Source: Bufo bufo (taxonomy: Eukaryota > Chordata > Amphibia > Anura > Bufonidae). Taken from it: a DNA stretch of 64,000 nt. Each line of letters starts with the position of its first letter. The stretch's first letter is position 1. The translations under genes were made by a program, and so were the position numbers. The stretch is from NCBI RefSeq assembly GCF_905171765.1, contig NC_053398.1:46964323-47028322 (forward strand), in the 5' to 3' direction. Under the pieces are notes generated by a model that was not told the DNA's origin, ran no database searches, and saw only the letters and a list, made by a program, of their open reading frames with translations. Below, piece after piece: positions 30,858-43,110 of the stretch.

Positions 30858-31362
30858 ATAGGAATGATCAAACTGGCCTCCATGCAGTTCCTCTGGAGAG
30901 AAGAGCCCCCATCACCTAGAGTAGTATACAACCAAACGGGTCTAGGTTCTCTTTCATCAAAGGGGTTGACCGGGTTTAGAGCTGAACCCAGACATATCCC
31001 CATTTTCACCCAGGCAGGCCCTCTGATACGAGCATCGGAGCATTTCATGCTCCGATGCTCTCCCTTGCCCTGCTCTGTATCACACAGGGCAAGGGCTGTT
31101 TGTTTATTTTTTACACTGCTAGGCGGAATTCTGTGGAATAGGAGCCGGCCTACAATCCCCGGCACCAGCAGAGCTTTGCTCTGTGCACAGTATAATTTCT
31201 AGTCCAGCAACTGCATGAAACGGCTGATCGATTGGGGTGCTGGGTGTCAAACCCCCCTAGATCTGATAGTGATGACTTATCCTGATGATAAGCTATCAAT
31301 ATCTGCAGCCCAGACAACTATTTTAAAAGCAAGAGGTTCCTATGTTCTAATGCTTGCATTAA
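30858..31362. other. Intron sequence, no gene
   Basis: Contains a short perfect hairpin around 31024-31060 (gagcatcggagcatttcatg with catgctccgatgctc). The overlapping open frames on both strands have no recognisable domain. Confidence 0.4.
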
Positions 31363-31778
31363 AGGGGGGTTCCAAGACTTTTATCCTTTGGATAGGTCAT
31401 CAGCATCTGATCGTGGGGGTACTAAACCCGGCACCCCCGCCAATCAGCTGTTTGAGAAGGCACCAGCGCTCACAGTAGCGCCAATGCCTTCTCTCAGCTC
31501 TCCTAGCACGTACATTGTATAGCAGTTGTGCTTGTAATTGTATCTCAGCCCCATTAACTTCAATGGGGCTAAGTTGCCCCTAAGCCATTTGACCGATGAA
31601 CATGACGTCATACGGCCTAGGAAAAGCTGGGAGAAGGCCCCGGCGTTACTGTGAGCACTGGTGCCTTCTCAAACAGCTGATCGGCAGGGGTCCTGGGTGT
31701 CACATTCCCACTGATCCGATACTGATGACCTATCCAGAGGACTGGTGGTCGTCAGCTAAAAAATCCCAAGAAACCCCT
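31363..31778. mobile_element. TTAA-flanked MITE in a ROCO intron
   Basis: TTAA at 31359-31362 and 31779-31782. The ends are aggggggttccaagac and, complemented, aggggtttcttggg. A second inverted pair lies further in (caatcagctgtttgagaagg with ccttctcaaacagctgatcg). 416 bp, non-coding, largely palindromic. Confidence 0.75.
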
Positions 31779-31900
31779 TTAAGTGATATGTGTTAAAGTA
31801 ACATCCACATGAATGCAGGACACAAGGTTTCCCAGCTGGGCTTCTGAGCTAACAGTCTTTCATATTTATCTGGTCAAGACTACCTGGGATGGTATCTTAA

Positions 31901-32642
31901 AGGGAGTCTGTCACCTATCTGACCAGTTTCAAACAGGTGACATTGTTCAGTGGGGCACAAAGACATGACACAAATGTTACCCGTGTTAAGTTCTTCAGAT
32001 GCTTCAAATCGCCCAAAAAGTAGTTTTTATCATATGCTAATGAGCCGTCGCAAGTGCCCAGGGGAGGAGAGTTTTCTGAAAGTGCCCAAGTTCCCCCGCC
32101 TCACTCGCGCCTAACTCCGCCCCTCAGTAAGCTCAGGCCAGCCCTGTGGCTCTGTGACATCATATTTCCCTATAGGCTGTTCGCGCATCACTGCCGGGCC
32201 CGGGCATGTGCAGTGTTCTGTCCACTGTGGTCAGAGGCACAGAGATATGCAGTACGCATGCGCCAATTTCACGCCAGTTACTGGTGCATGCGCACTCCAT
32301 ATCCCTGTCCCTCTGCCCACAGTTGGCAGAACACTGCGCATGCCCGGGCCCGACAGTGATGCACGAACAGCCTATAGGGAAATATGATGTCACAGAGCCA
32401 CAGGGCTGGCCTGAGCTTACTGAGGGGCGGAGTTAGGCGCGAGTGAGGCAGGGGAACTTGGGCACTTTCAGAAAACTCTCCGCCCCTGGGCACTTGCGAC
32501 GGCTCATTAGCATATTATAAAGACGACTTTTTGGGCGATTTGAAGCATCTGAAGAACTAAACACGGGTAACATTTGGGTCATGTCTTTGTGCCCCACTGA
32601 AAAATGTCACCTGAAACCGGTCAGGTAGGTGACAGACTTCCT
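31901..32642. mobile_element. 742-bp hairpin MITE with TTAA ends, next to a splice donor
   Basis: Almost the whole element is one inverted repeat centred near 32270: agggagtctgtcacct at the left against aggtgacagacttcct at the right, and caagtgcccaggggaggaga against tccgcccctgggcacttg further in. It is bounded by TTAA at 31897-31900 and 32643-32646. Open frames on both strands mirror each other because of the palindrome and are not genes. Its right end lies 16 bases from the ROCO exon boundary at 32659. Confidence 0.88.
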
Positions 32643-32658
32643 TTAATACGTTACTTAC

Positions 32659-32845
32659 CATGTTGTGGAGTCTCTTCATTTTGTTTCACTTCAATTATGG
32701 CATTTTCCACCTCTTTGTAGATAGGAGGCAGCATTTTAATTATATTGGGAAATAATTCTTCCTTGCATACAGTATTTAAGATATGATTCTGAAGCTTTTC
32801 AATGTCATTGTAGTTTGTTCCGTTGATCGGGAATACATTCAAAAC
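32659..32845 (-). CDS. ROCO-family gene, Roc-COR junction exon
   Basis: 187 bases, phase 0 in and phase 1 out. The acceptor is catag at 32846 and the donor gtaagt, a perfect consensus, at 32658. Codons begin VLNVFPINGTNYNDIEKLQN and continue with KEELFPNIIKMLPPIYKEVE. This is the last strand and helix of a Roc GTPase ('V.PING...I..L...I') followed by the linker helix ('LPP.Y..VE') into COR. The sequence fits directly after the Roc exon at 52830-53118, although an unseen small exon in the 20-kb intron cannot be excluded. Confidence 0.78.
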
Positions 32846-33290
32846 CTATGTAATGTAAAACACATAAAAACACATCAAATATAAAATACATTAATTTCCT
32901 TTATATATAATGTTTTCTGTATGGAGCCAATGTCACAAATTCTGTTATTTGTATGGGGAAAATAGTGACAACGGTTCACGTCAAAACATCAGACGCCGTA
33001 GTGTGACCTGATGATACACATTATACGTCAATGGCGTCCTTCAGCAGGAAGACGCAATGCAAATGTGAACATAGCCTTCTTTTGTTACAAGCACTCATAC
33101 AGCAACTACTTCCAATGTCTACATCGACTAACCCACTGTCTGATGTGACTTTGGATTTATGATGTGTTTGCCACATAATGTTTTTCAGAGCTGCTGACTG
33201 GGGGGGGGGATCACTACGAGACCCTGCAGAACCAAGAAGTACTTTCTTTTCTGCCACAGTTTGATGCTTTTCGGGGCAGTTAAGTGGAGA
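32846..33290. other. ROCO intron, no further feature
   Basis: No gene. A G-run lies at 33200-33208. A short stretch near 33020-33078 (ttatacgtcaatggcgtcct) may be a MITE end, without a partner. Confidence 0.35.
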
Positions 33291-33679
33291 CATTCAGGCC
33301 CGTCTTTAACAAGGGGCAAAAGGGGCAGCTGCCCCGGGCCCAGTTGCTCCTGGGGGGCCCAAGGCAGCTGCCTCTTGAGCCCTGCTAGCCACTGCCCCGG
33401 GTGTCAGGCTGTCAGCTACACAGGGGGTGCTGCCATGCCATGCCTGCCGGCACTCCAGGCAACGTACTGTGAGAGCTGTGATTCTCTAGGACCTTAGATG
33501 ACATCATCACCATGTGACCAGTAACCTAGCAATATTACTGGTCACATGGCTATGAGGTCATCAAGGTCCTTTCTACCAGGAGTGTTGCTGTAGAAGTTTG
33601 CCTTAACTGTGGAGCTTTTTTTGTGAAGATTACATCAGAAAAAGGTGACAGGCGCTGTTATGCTAATATACTGTAAACT

Positions 33680-34040
33680 ACTGTGGGGTGCTGTATAGTG
33701 TGGGGGCCTGTATACTGTGGGGGGCTGTATACTGGGGGCCTGTATACTGTAGGTGCTGTATATTGTGGAGTGCTATACTGCTGTACTGTATACTGTGGGG
33801 GGCTGTATACTGTGGGGGGCTGTATACTGTGGGTGCTGTATATTGTGGAGTGCTATACTGCTGTACTGTATACTGTGGGGGGCTGTATACTGTGAGTGTT
33901 GTATATTGTGGAGTGCTATACTGCTGTACTGTATAGTGTGGGGGCTGTATAGTGTTGGGGGCTGTATCGTGTATAGTTTGGGGTGCTGTAAACGGTGAGG
34001 TGCTATACTGCTGTACTGTATAGTGTGAGGTGTTGTTGTT
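33680..34040. repeat. Minisatellite block 1 of the hAT derivative
   Basis: Units of about 17-70 bases built from tgtatactgtggggggctg and tgctatactgctgtactgta. All forward frames stay open, producing Tyr/Cys/Leu/Gly-rich translations that are artefacts. Confidence 0.88.
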
Positions 34041-34059
34041 GTGCCTTTTCATAGGTAAA

Positions 34060-36040
34060 TGCATTCATATCCAATTCATTATAGTCAAGATGGATGTTCA
34101 TTGCCTTTAAGAGCCATGCTCGACTATAGTTACAATTTTGTATGTCTTGAGTAGGCCAAATTAAGGTCACACAAAGCTTAATGTTATTCTTCTCATGAAT
34201 ATACCAGTCTGAGAAGAGGCATCCTTGTTTACTTTTAAATTTATGACGGGCAATAAAGATAAGCTCTGTGCAGCTGGTGATAATTACCTATACAATTAGG
34301 CATTTATTAATGAAGCAAAATATATAATATGTATGTATTCATTTAATGAGCCTTAGTTAGTCCTTAGCATAAGACAATCAGTAGGACATATATATATATA
34401 TTTGTTTATATTATATTGTTATATGTTACGAAGACAACATGTATCCAGTATATTGTATATATTTCTCATTAGAAGAGTGTCTGTGAAGATGTGTGTTTTG
34501 TAACAATTAATCACATCTTTGGTATGACAGGAGGTACTGATATCTCTGTGAGAAAACAAGCCATTTACGATCCATAAATTAAGTGTGAAAAACATTCAAA
34601 AGAGACGCCTAGAGGTCTGTCTCTAATTGCTACAAGTGTCAGAATTAATCCCTATGGCTTTGAATTAAAGCTTCTAAGGTCAAAATGTATATTCAGACTT
34701 ATATAAGTTAACCCTTTATACTATGATGCAGATAGCTTATACAGCAGTGCCACCTAGGTATCAGTAGGTGACATTACAACAGTAGCAAAAGTGCATTCTG
34801 GGAAGGGTTATGATGTCACAATTTTTATCAATGGTAGGAAGGTGTGTCTAACTGATAAGTTTGTGATCATAAGCCATACACAGTAAGAAAAGAGGAGAAG
34901 GTAAGAGAAAGTGAGAAAGAAAGGAGGAAGGAGAGGAGAAGTTGAGGTCTATCAAGATGAAAGCCATGGTGAGATATGCTATGATGGACCACCCAGCTTT
35001 CCTAGGAGCAGAAGTGAGATTCCTACTAGGACTTGGTAAGAGACACAGAAAATGATATTTCATTTTATTAAGACTAATTTGATAGTGTGGGTGAAATTAT
35101 ACCATCTAGATTGGCGAATAAATAAATAATTAAATTAATTGATCATCTCCATATTGAGATGTAGTTTTAGGATATTGTGAGGCTTCATTCTACCTGCAGA
35201 AGAATCTGGACTCATAATCTAGCAAAGCATTAACTAATTGCTTATATATATATATATTAATAGAACATTCTTCGCCAAGCTAAGTGATGGATTCCCACAA
35301 GAAGGACTTATATCAAATCCTTCCCATTTAAGATATGGACTAGCAAAATCCTAGATCCCTGTTATTTGTCTTAATAGTCTTACCAAAGTCATGTATGTGA
35401 AAATAGTCCAGGATGGGGCGGAAGGATATGGTTATCTCTTCTAAGTTATATCCTTAGATGGATTTGCCCATCCTGAAGTCATGTGATGTGTAGTTGGTTA
35501 GAGGGGGGCGGAATGTATTTAGCATTCTATATTGATGTCTAGGATTAGACATACCCATCCTGATATCATGAGGTTTTCTCTGAACAGAAGTAATGTATAT
35601 AACTTATGTTCATATTTTGATATCCTAACCTAATAATAGCTTTGTTATAATGTGACAAGTTATTTCCACTCACATGTATTGTTAAGCTTGTAATGCTTTA
35701 TATTAACACTATATATATATTCATTTGCATGTATCATTGTGTTTATTTACTTATATATGTTTATAATCTTGTAACCAATAAATCTGCATATTTTTATAAT
35801 GCCTGTGTATTATTGTATAATGCAGAACTACATTTTATCATTAACGTCATCTCACGTCAAAAAGAACTTATTTATCTGAGGAAATAGTCGGACTCAGATG
35901 TGAATTGTATCAATTAGGTTGTCTACAATTCACCAGGTCATGATTTTAAGAATTTATAACAAATTTTATAAATTTTATTTTTTTATGATTAATTATTTTT
36001 ATGACCATAATTAATAATTCATAATTGAATTATTACCACC
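34060..36040. other. 2-kb AT-rich segment interrupting the hAT minisatellite
   Basis: The minisatellite stops at about 34035 and resumes at about 36045, so this segment is probably an insertion. It is AT-rich, with (ta)n runs at 34389-34400 and 35245-35258. It contains aataaa-type signals (35778) and a palindromic AT stretch near 35985-36030. I find no domain and no matching termini. A decayed LTR element is possible. Confidence 0.4.
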
Positions 36041-36585
36041 CGACATTGTATACTGTGGGCTGCTATACTGCTCTACTATATACTGTGGGGTACTGTATAG
36101 TGTGGGGTGCTATACTGCATACTGTGTGGTGCTGTATACTGTGGGCTGCTATACTGCTCTACTATATACTGTGGGGTACTGTATAGTGTGGGGTGCTATA
36201 CTGCATACTGTGTGGTGCTGTATACTATAGGGTGCTATACAGCATACTATGGGGTGTTGGGGTGCACTGTAACACTAGGGTGAGCCGAGCCCTGGTCTCC
36301 TTCCTGCAGAGCGGTGCCCACTTCCAGCCTGAGCCCAGCTGCCCAGAGCACTGATCCTGAGCCGCTGGAGTCTTCAGAACTGGAAGTATTTACAGTCATT
36401 CACTGTACTCTACCAGATGTGTGGATTTTGTGCGTGTGTGTTGTGGTGGAGGGCGTGATTGCCTGCTAAGGTGTGGGAAGACGGGATCCAGGGGGCCCAA
36501 GTAAATTTTTGCCCAGGGTCCAATCAATATTAAAGACGGCCCTGGAGACATTTACACTCGCTAATATACTTCTATTTTCAACTTA

Positions 36586-36912
36586 GGCCTCATGTACATG
36601 GCCGTTGGGCGCCGTGGCCGTATTGCGGCCCTCAAACGGCGGGTCAGCAATCCACTGCCGCCGGCCGTGTGCACCACGCATTCACTTGAATGGGTCCGCA
36701 ATTCCGGAGATGCGGAACGGAGTCAGGGAATGGAACACCGGAAGCACTACAGAGTGCTTCCGTGGTGTTTCTTTCCGTTGTTGCGCACCGCAAATAAATA
36801 TGACATGTCATTTTGTTGCGGTGCGGACAGACCACGGACCCATTCAAGTTGAATGGGTCCGGTCCACTGCACGGACCGCAATGCACGGAACGGCCACACA
36901 AGGCATTAGGCC
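36586..36912. mobile_element. Harbinger-like MITE, TTA target duplication
   Basis: The ends ggcctcatgtacatggccgt and, complemented, ggcctaatgccttgtgtggc are partly matching. TTA flanks the element at 36583-36585 and 36913-36915. 327 bp, with an internal inverted pair (gacatgtcattttgttgcgg region) that keeps frames open on both strands. It sits only 30 bases from the hAT derivative. Confidence 0.6.
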
Positions 36913-36915
36913 TTA

Positions 36916-38617
36916 GGCTGAGTTGACACTTCACTTATTTGGTCAGTTATTTCTATCAGTTATTTTGAGCCCAAACTAGGTGCAGCTCTAAACACAGAAC
37001 AGGTGCAGATCTTGCCTTATGTCTGCGGAGGCTCCAATCCTGGTTTTTGTTTACAATCATTGAATGGAAATAACTTATAAAATAACTGAAGTGTAAGACC
37101 GTGAACCGGAGAGGGACCCCCAGGATACAGCACGGAGTCATGGAATAAGGAAAGCGACACGGACACCAGCTCTTTATGCAATAACAGTAACTTTACTGAA
37201 CAGTAGTACTAACAGTAATGATAACAGTAGTTACAGAGAGTATATCACACACAGTATCAAATACAATGAACAACACGTCACATTCCTTTCTCTTGCCCCC
37301 AAATGACACTGTTCACGTGCCCTGAATACTCCCAGCCTAGACGCTGGAGTGGCCTTGTAGTGTAGCAACAACGGAGTGTCCAGAATACCCTATACCCCAG
37401 GCTCAGAGTCACAGTACCAGCCCAACAGAAAAACCGTACCCAAGGCGGCGTACACAGCAGAGCCCGCAAGTCGATACTGTGCCACAGGGTAACGGACTTG
37501 ACCGATGGCGCACACGGCAGAACCTACAAGTCAATAACCGTGCCGCTAAGTCACTGACCTGGGTATGTCCTGTATTCACTGGTTGCTCCAAACAGACAGC
37601 AAGTCCCTGCCACAACATGTGACCCTGCACTCTGACCCTCTGTTCCGATCAGCTTCCTGACGCCGATACTCATTCCTGCGAACAGAATTCGGATCCACAC
37701 GGTTCTCTCATGCAGCTCACAAAATGGCGGACTTCTTCTTCTCCAAGCTGAGCAACACCTCCTCTCATGGTAGCTCCAACCGTTCCACGGCTCTTCCAGC
37801 CTTCCGGGACCCAGTCCTTTCTCTCTCTCTCTGGGAAGCCTTCTGGATCGCTGACCCTGGCCTGGTCCTTATCCAATGGCGACTTACACCAACTCGCAAG
37901 TCCTTCCATCCCCCATGAGGCCTCACAAGGTCTGTAACCACGTTCCACGGTCCAACTGACCTTCCGGGAACCGATCCTTTCTTCCTTGACAACATCTGCA
38001 TTGCTGACAGGCATCAGTCACTTCTGACAGTGACTTTGACCGCTCAAAGTCCCACAGACCTGAGGATGGCACTGGATCCTGTCTTCAGCCTCTGCACAAA
38101 CATGTCTCCTCATGTCACCATTTCTTCTTTCTCTGGCACACACAGCAGCATGAGTCATCATCTGTTTTTGCATATTCAAATCTCAGAGTGTGCTTGTTGT
38201 AGCTTCAAAACAGTGGCTTCTAGTGCCCAAAATGCCAAATGACAGTTTCAGAAACAGCATTCAAGAATTAGTGGCTGTTTCTCCATCTTACAGACGTGTG
38301 TTGCTTTAAAGGGATATACCTGGTATGAAAATTCCTACCGTATATCTGGGACCCTCATTTATCTGGAAAACAGGGTCTCATCAGCAGAGACTTTTGCAGT
38401 TTACTGAAAATGTGTACTGCTGTCTCCAATGATGCCTATAAGAGTTACAGAAAGATAAGCGGGTCTGGGAGGTTATAAATGTTGGTATTCCTTAACATCT
38501 ACTGCAATACTCATTTGACAAAAAATAGTTCATCCATGCATCAATGATATAAGCATTATGGATGAAATCTGCCTACCGACTTATGCATACGAACGTGTCT
38601 CTATTTCAGATCACAAA
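36916..38617. other. Unclassified repeat-like sequence, no gene
   Basis: The region 37090-38300 has mixed composition with several 60-110-codon frames on both strands and no recognisable domain. From 37090 on (gtgaaccggagagggacccc) it has the look of a retroelement LTR or untranslated region, but I cannot find both ends. The stretch 38310-38560 is featureless. Confidence 0.35.
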
Positions 38618-38910
38618 TAGAGTTGAGAGAACACCTGGATGTTCGGGTTCGAGAAGTTCGGCCGAACTTCCCGGAAATGTTCGGGTTCGGTATCCGAACC
38701 CGACCCGAACTTCGTCCCGAACCCGAACCCCATTGAAGTCAATGGGGACCCGAACTTTTCGGCACTAAAAAGGCTGTAAAACAGCCCAGGAAAGAGCTAG
38801 AGGGCTGCAAAAGGCAGCAACATGTAGGTAAATCCCCTGCAAACAAATGTGGATAGGGAAATGAATTAAAATTAAAATAAAATATATAAAAATAAACCAA
38901 TATCAATTGG

Positions 38911-39445
38911 AGAGAGGTCCCATAGCAGAGAATCTGGCTTCACGTCAGCAGAGAATCAGTCTTCATGTCATAGCAGAGAATCAGGCTTCACGTCACCCAC
39001 CACTGGAACAGGCTACTGTCACATATTTAGGCCCAGGCACCCAGGCAGAGGAGAGAGGTCCCATAACAGAGATTCAGGCTTCATGTCAGCAGAGAATCAG
39101 TCTTCATGTCATAGCAGACAATCAGGCTTCATGTCACCCACCACTGGAACAGGCCACTGTCACACATTTAGGCCCTGGCACCCAGACAGAGGAGAGAGGT
39201 CCCGTAACAGAGAATCTGGCTTCATGTCAGCACAGAATCAGTCTTCATGTCATAGCAGAGAATCAGGCTTCACGTCACCCACCACTGGAACAGGCCACTG
39301 TCACATATTTAGGCCCAGGCACCCAGGCAGAGGAGAGAGGTCCCATAACAGAGATTCAGGCTTCATGTCAGCAGAGAATCAGGCTTCACGTCACCCACCA
39401 CTGGAACAGGCCACTGTCACATATTTAGGCCCAGGCACCCAGGCA
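38911..39445 (+). repeat. 141-bp tandem repeat, 3.8 copies
   Basis: The marker agagaggtccc starts at 38911, 39052, 39193 and 39334, exactly 141 bases apart. Each unit contains cagcagagaatcagtcttca and cacccaccactggaacaggc. Because 141 is a multiple of three, two forward frames stay open (to 39428 and 39553); this is an effect of the repeat. Confidence 0.93.
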
Positions 39446-39570
39446 GAGGAGAGGTTTATTCAACTTTGGGTTGCCCCGCAATATAATGGTAAAATGAAAA
39501 TAAAAATAGGATTGAATGAGGAAGTGCCCTGGAGTACAATAATATATGGTTAAGGGGAGGTAGTTAATGT

Positions 39571-41538
39571 CTAATCTGCACAAGGGATGGACAGGTCCTG
39601 TGGGATCCATGCCTGGTTCATTTTTATGAACGTCAGCTTGTCCACATTGGCTGTAGACAGGCGGCTGCGTTTGTCTGTAATGACGCCCCCTGCCGTGCTG
39701 AATACACGTTCAGACAAAACGCTGGCCGCCGGGCAGGCCAGCACCTCCAAGGCATAAAAGGCTAGCTCTGGCCACGTGGACAATTTGGAGACCCAGAAGT
39801 TGAATGGGGCCGAACCATCAGTCAGTACGTGGAGGGGTGTGCACAGGTACTGTTCCACCATGTTAGTGAAATGTTGCCTCCTGCTAACACGTTCCGTATC
39901 AGGTGGTGGTGCAGTTAGCTGTGGCGTGGTGACAAAACTTTTCCACATCTCTGCCATGCTAACCCTGCCCTCAGAGGAGCTGGCCGTGACACAGCTGCGT
40001 TGGCGACCTCTTGCTCCTTCTCTGCCTTCGCCTTGGGCTTCCACTGGTTCCCCTGTGACATTTGGGAATGCTCTCAGTAGCGCGTCTACCAACGTGCGCT
40101 TGTACTCGCGCATCTTCCTATCACGCTCCAGTGTAGGAAGTAAGGTGGGCACATTGTCTTTGTACCGGGGATCCAGCAGGGTGGCAACCCAGTAGTCCGC
40201 ACACGTTAAAATGTGGGCAACTCTGCTGTCGTTGCGCAGGCACTGCAGCATGTAGTCGCTCATGTGTGCCAGGCTGCCCAGAGGTAAGGACAAGCTGTCC
40301 TCTGTGGGAGGCGTATCGTCATCGTCCTGTGTTTCCCCCCAGCCACGCACCAGTGATGGGCCCGAGCTGCTTTGGGTGCCACCCCGCTGTGAACATGCTT
40401 CATCCTCATCCTCCTCCACCTCCACCTCCTCCTCATCCTCGTCCTCCTCGTCCTCCAGTAGTGGGCCCTGTCTGGCCACATTTGTACCTGGCCTCTGGTG
40501 TTGCAAAAAACCTCCCTCTGAGTCACTTCGAAGAGACTGGCCTGAAAGTGCTAAAAATGACCCCTCTTCCTCCTCTTCCTCCTGGGCCACCTCCTCTTCC
40601 ATCATCGCCCTAAGTGTTTTCTCAAGGAGACATAGAAGTGGTATTGTAACGCTGATAACGGCGTCATCGCCACTGGCCATGTTGGTGGAGTACTCGAAAC
40701 AGCGCAACAGGGCACACAGGTCCCGCATGGAGGCCCAGTCATTGGTGGTGAAGTGGTGCTGTTCCGCAGTGCGACTGACCCGTGCGTGCTGCAGCTGAAA
40801 CTCCACTATGGCCTGCTGCTGCTCGCACAGTCTGTCCAGCATGTGCAAGGTGGAGTTCCACCTGGTGGGCACATCGCATATGAGGCGGTGAGCGGGAAGG
40901 CCGAAGTTACGCTGTAGCGCAGACAGGCGTGCAGCAGCAGGGTGTGAACGCCGGAAGCGAAAACAGACGGCCCGCACTTTATGCAGCAGCTCTGACATGT
41001 CGGGGTAGTTGCGAATAAACTTCTGCACCACCAAATTCAGCACATGTGCCAGGCAAGGGATGTGCGTCAAACCGGCTAGTCCCAGAGCTGCAACGAGATT
41101 TCGCCTATTATCGCACACCACCAGGCCGGGCTTAAGGCTCACCGGCAGCAACCACTCGTCGGTCTGTTGTTCTATACCCCGCCACAACTCCTGTGCGGTG
41201 TGGGGCCTGTCCCCCAAACATATGAGTTTCAGAACGGCCTGCTGACGTTTACCCCGGGCTGTGCTGAAGTTGGTGGTGAAGGTGTGTGGCTGACTGGATG
41301 AGCAGGTGGAAGAAGAGGAGGAGGAAGCTGAGTAGGAGGAGGAGGAGACAGGAGGCAAAGAATGTTGCCCTGCGATCCTTGGCGGCGAAAGGACGTGCGC
41401 CAAACAGCTCTCCGCCTGGGGCCCAGCCGCCACTACATTTACCCAGTGTGCAGTTAGGGAGATATAGCGTCCCTGGCCGTGCTTACTGGTCCACTGGTTA
41501 GGTGGACCTTGCCACAGATGGCGTTGCGCAGTGCACAC
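39571..41538 (-). pseudogene. hAT transposase, catalytic and dimerisation part (655 codons)
   Basis: The long C-terminal frame of a BED-type hAT transposase. It includes LKPGLVVCDNRRNLVAALGL (RNase-H fold region), IPCLAHVLNLVVQKFI, the conserved CDVPTRWNSTLHMLDRL, an acidic insert (EDEEDEDEEEVEVEEDEDE), and at the C-terminus the hAT dimerisation motif VLACPAASVLSERVFSTAG with RSRLSTANVDKL. This frame is itself open, but the N-terminal part needed for DNA binding sits in other frames upstream (41540-42984) with a stop and frameshifts. The gene as a whole is therefore broken. It resembles ZBED-type hAT transposases of vertebrates. Confidence 0.88.
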
Positions 41539-41539
41539 T

Positions 41540-42984
41540 TGATTTTATCGGACACTTGGTTGTGCAGGGAAGGCACGGCTCTCTTGGAGAAGTAGTGGCG
41601 GCTGGGAACAACATACTGTGGGACAGCAAGCGACATGAGCTGTTTGAAGCTGTCTGTGTCCACCAGCCTGAATGACAGCATTTCATAGGCCAGTAGTTTA
41701 GAAATGCTGGCATTCAGGGCCAGGGATCGAGGGTGGCTAGGTGGGAATTTACGCTTTCTCTCAAATGTTTGTGAGATGGAGAGCTGAACGCTGCCGTGTG
41801 ACATGGTTGAGATGCTTGGTGACGCAGGTGGTGGTGTTGGTGGTACATCCCATGTTTGCTGGACGGCAGGTGCCAACGTTCCTCCAGAGGCGGAGGAAGA
41901 GGCCGAGGCGGCGGCAGCAGCAGAAGAGGCCGAGGCGGTAGCAGCAGAAGAGGTAGCAGGGGGAGCCTGAGTGACTTATTTGTTTTTAAGGTGTTTACTC
42001 CACTGCAGTTCATGCTTTGAATGCAGGTGCCTGGTCATGCAGGTTGTGCTAAGGTTCAGAACGTTAATGCCTCACTTCAGGCTCTGATGGCACAGTGTGC
42101 AAACCACTCGGGTCTTGTCGTCAGCACATTGTTTAAAGAAGTGCCATGCCAGGGAACTCCTTGAAGCTGCCTTTGGGGTGCTCGGTCCCAGATGGCGGCG
42201 GTCAGTAGCAAGCGGAGTCTCTTGGTGGGTGTTCTGATTTTGCCCACTGCTCCCTCTTTGTCTTTTGCTACGCTGTTGGCTCGGTCTCACCACTGCCTCT
42301 TCCTCCGAATTCTGAAAGTCAGTGGCACGACCTTCATTCCATGTGGGGTCTAGGACCTCATCGTCCCCTGCATCGTCTTCCACCCAGTCTTCCTCCCTGA
42401 CCTCCTGTTCAGTCTGCACACTGCAGAAAGACGCAGCAGTTGGCACCTGTGTTTCGTCATCATCAGAGACGTGCTGAGGTGGTATTCCCATGTCCTCATC
42501 ATCAGGAAACATAAGTGGTTGTGCGTTAGTGCATTCTATCTCTTCCACCCCTGGGGAAGGGCTAGGTGGATGCCCTTGGGTAACCCTGCTGCATAACTTG
42601 AGGCTCAGACAGTTTCCCTGATATGCATGGGGGTGATGTGACAGACTGATGGGCTTGGTTTTCATGCGCCATCTGTGTGCTTTCTGCAGAAGACTGGGTG
42701 GGAGATAATGTGAACGTGCTGGATGCACTGTCGGCCACCCAATTGACTAATGCCTGTACCTGCTCAGGCCTTACCATCCTTAGAACGGCATTGGGCCCCA
42801 CCAAATATCCCTGTAAATTCTGGCGGCTACTGGGACCTGAGGTAGTTGGTACACTAGGACGTGTGGCTGTGGCAAAACGGCCACGTCCTCTCCCAGCACC
42901 AGAGGGTCCACTAACACAACCACGACCATGTCCACGTCCGCGTCCCTTACTAGTTGTTTTCCTCATTGTTACCGTTCCCCACAA
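41540..42984 (-). pseudogene. hAT transposase N-terminal half, BED finger, broken
   Basis: The start near 42984/42966 (MRKTTSKGRGRGHGRG, Arg/Gly-rich) continues into an acidic linker (VEEIECTNAQPLMF, DDEDMG). A BED zinc finger follows (AWHFFKQC, then VVCTLCHQSLK). A stop codon comes directly after CHQSLK, where copy B has Arg. Further downstream the reading changes frame at least twice, through proline-rich low complexity (41880-41950), before the catalytic frame. The BED finger would bind the element ends. Confidence 0.82.
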
Positions 42985-43110
42985 TAAGAAAATATTATTC
43001 GGGCCAATGTATTGAATTAAAATTCAGGCCTTTTTTTACAGACACCTAACACTGTCGGGCTATCTATTTAGGTACCGTATTACACTAATACAGGCACACA
43101 AGTAATGACA

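Larger units (their letters stand above)
33295..36544. mobile_element. Non-autonomous hAT element, 3.25 kb, 8-bp target duplication
   Basis: Ends are caggcccgtctttaa and, complemented, cagggccgtctttaat. A perfect 8-bp duplication, gagacatt, flanks it at 33287-33294 and 36545-36552; 8 bp is the hAT signature. There is no transposase. The interior holds a ctgtatactgtggggtg-type minisatellite in two blocks (33680-34040 and 36045-36260). About 2 kb of AT-rich sequence (34060-36040) separates them and looks like a later insertion. The right 280 bases match the second copy at 52500-52756. Confidence 0.88.

Noticed and set aside
32054..32493. Overlapping frames of similar sequence on both strands, possible divergent gene pair
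   Set aside because: They mirror each other because the region is the hairpin MITE at 31901-32642.
33678..34064. A minus-strand Pro/Tyr/Gln-rich 128-codon frame
   Set aside because: Pure translation of the tgtatactgtgg minisatellite.
40262..40798. Ser-rich plus-strand frame opposite the hAT transposase
   Set aside because: Antisense shadow of the acidic stretch of the minus-strand transposase.
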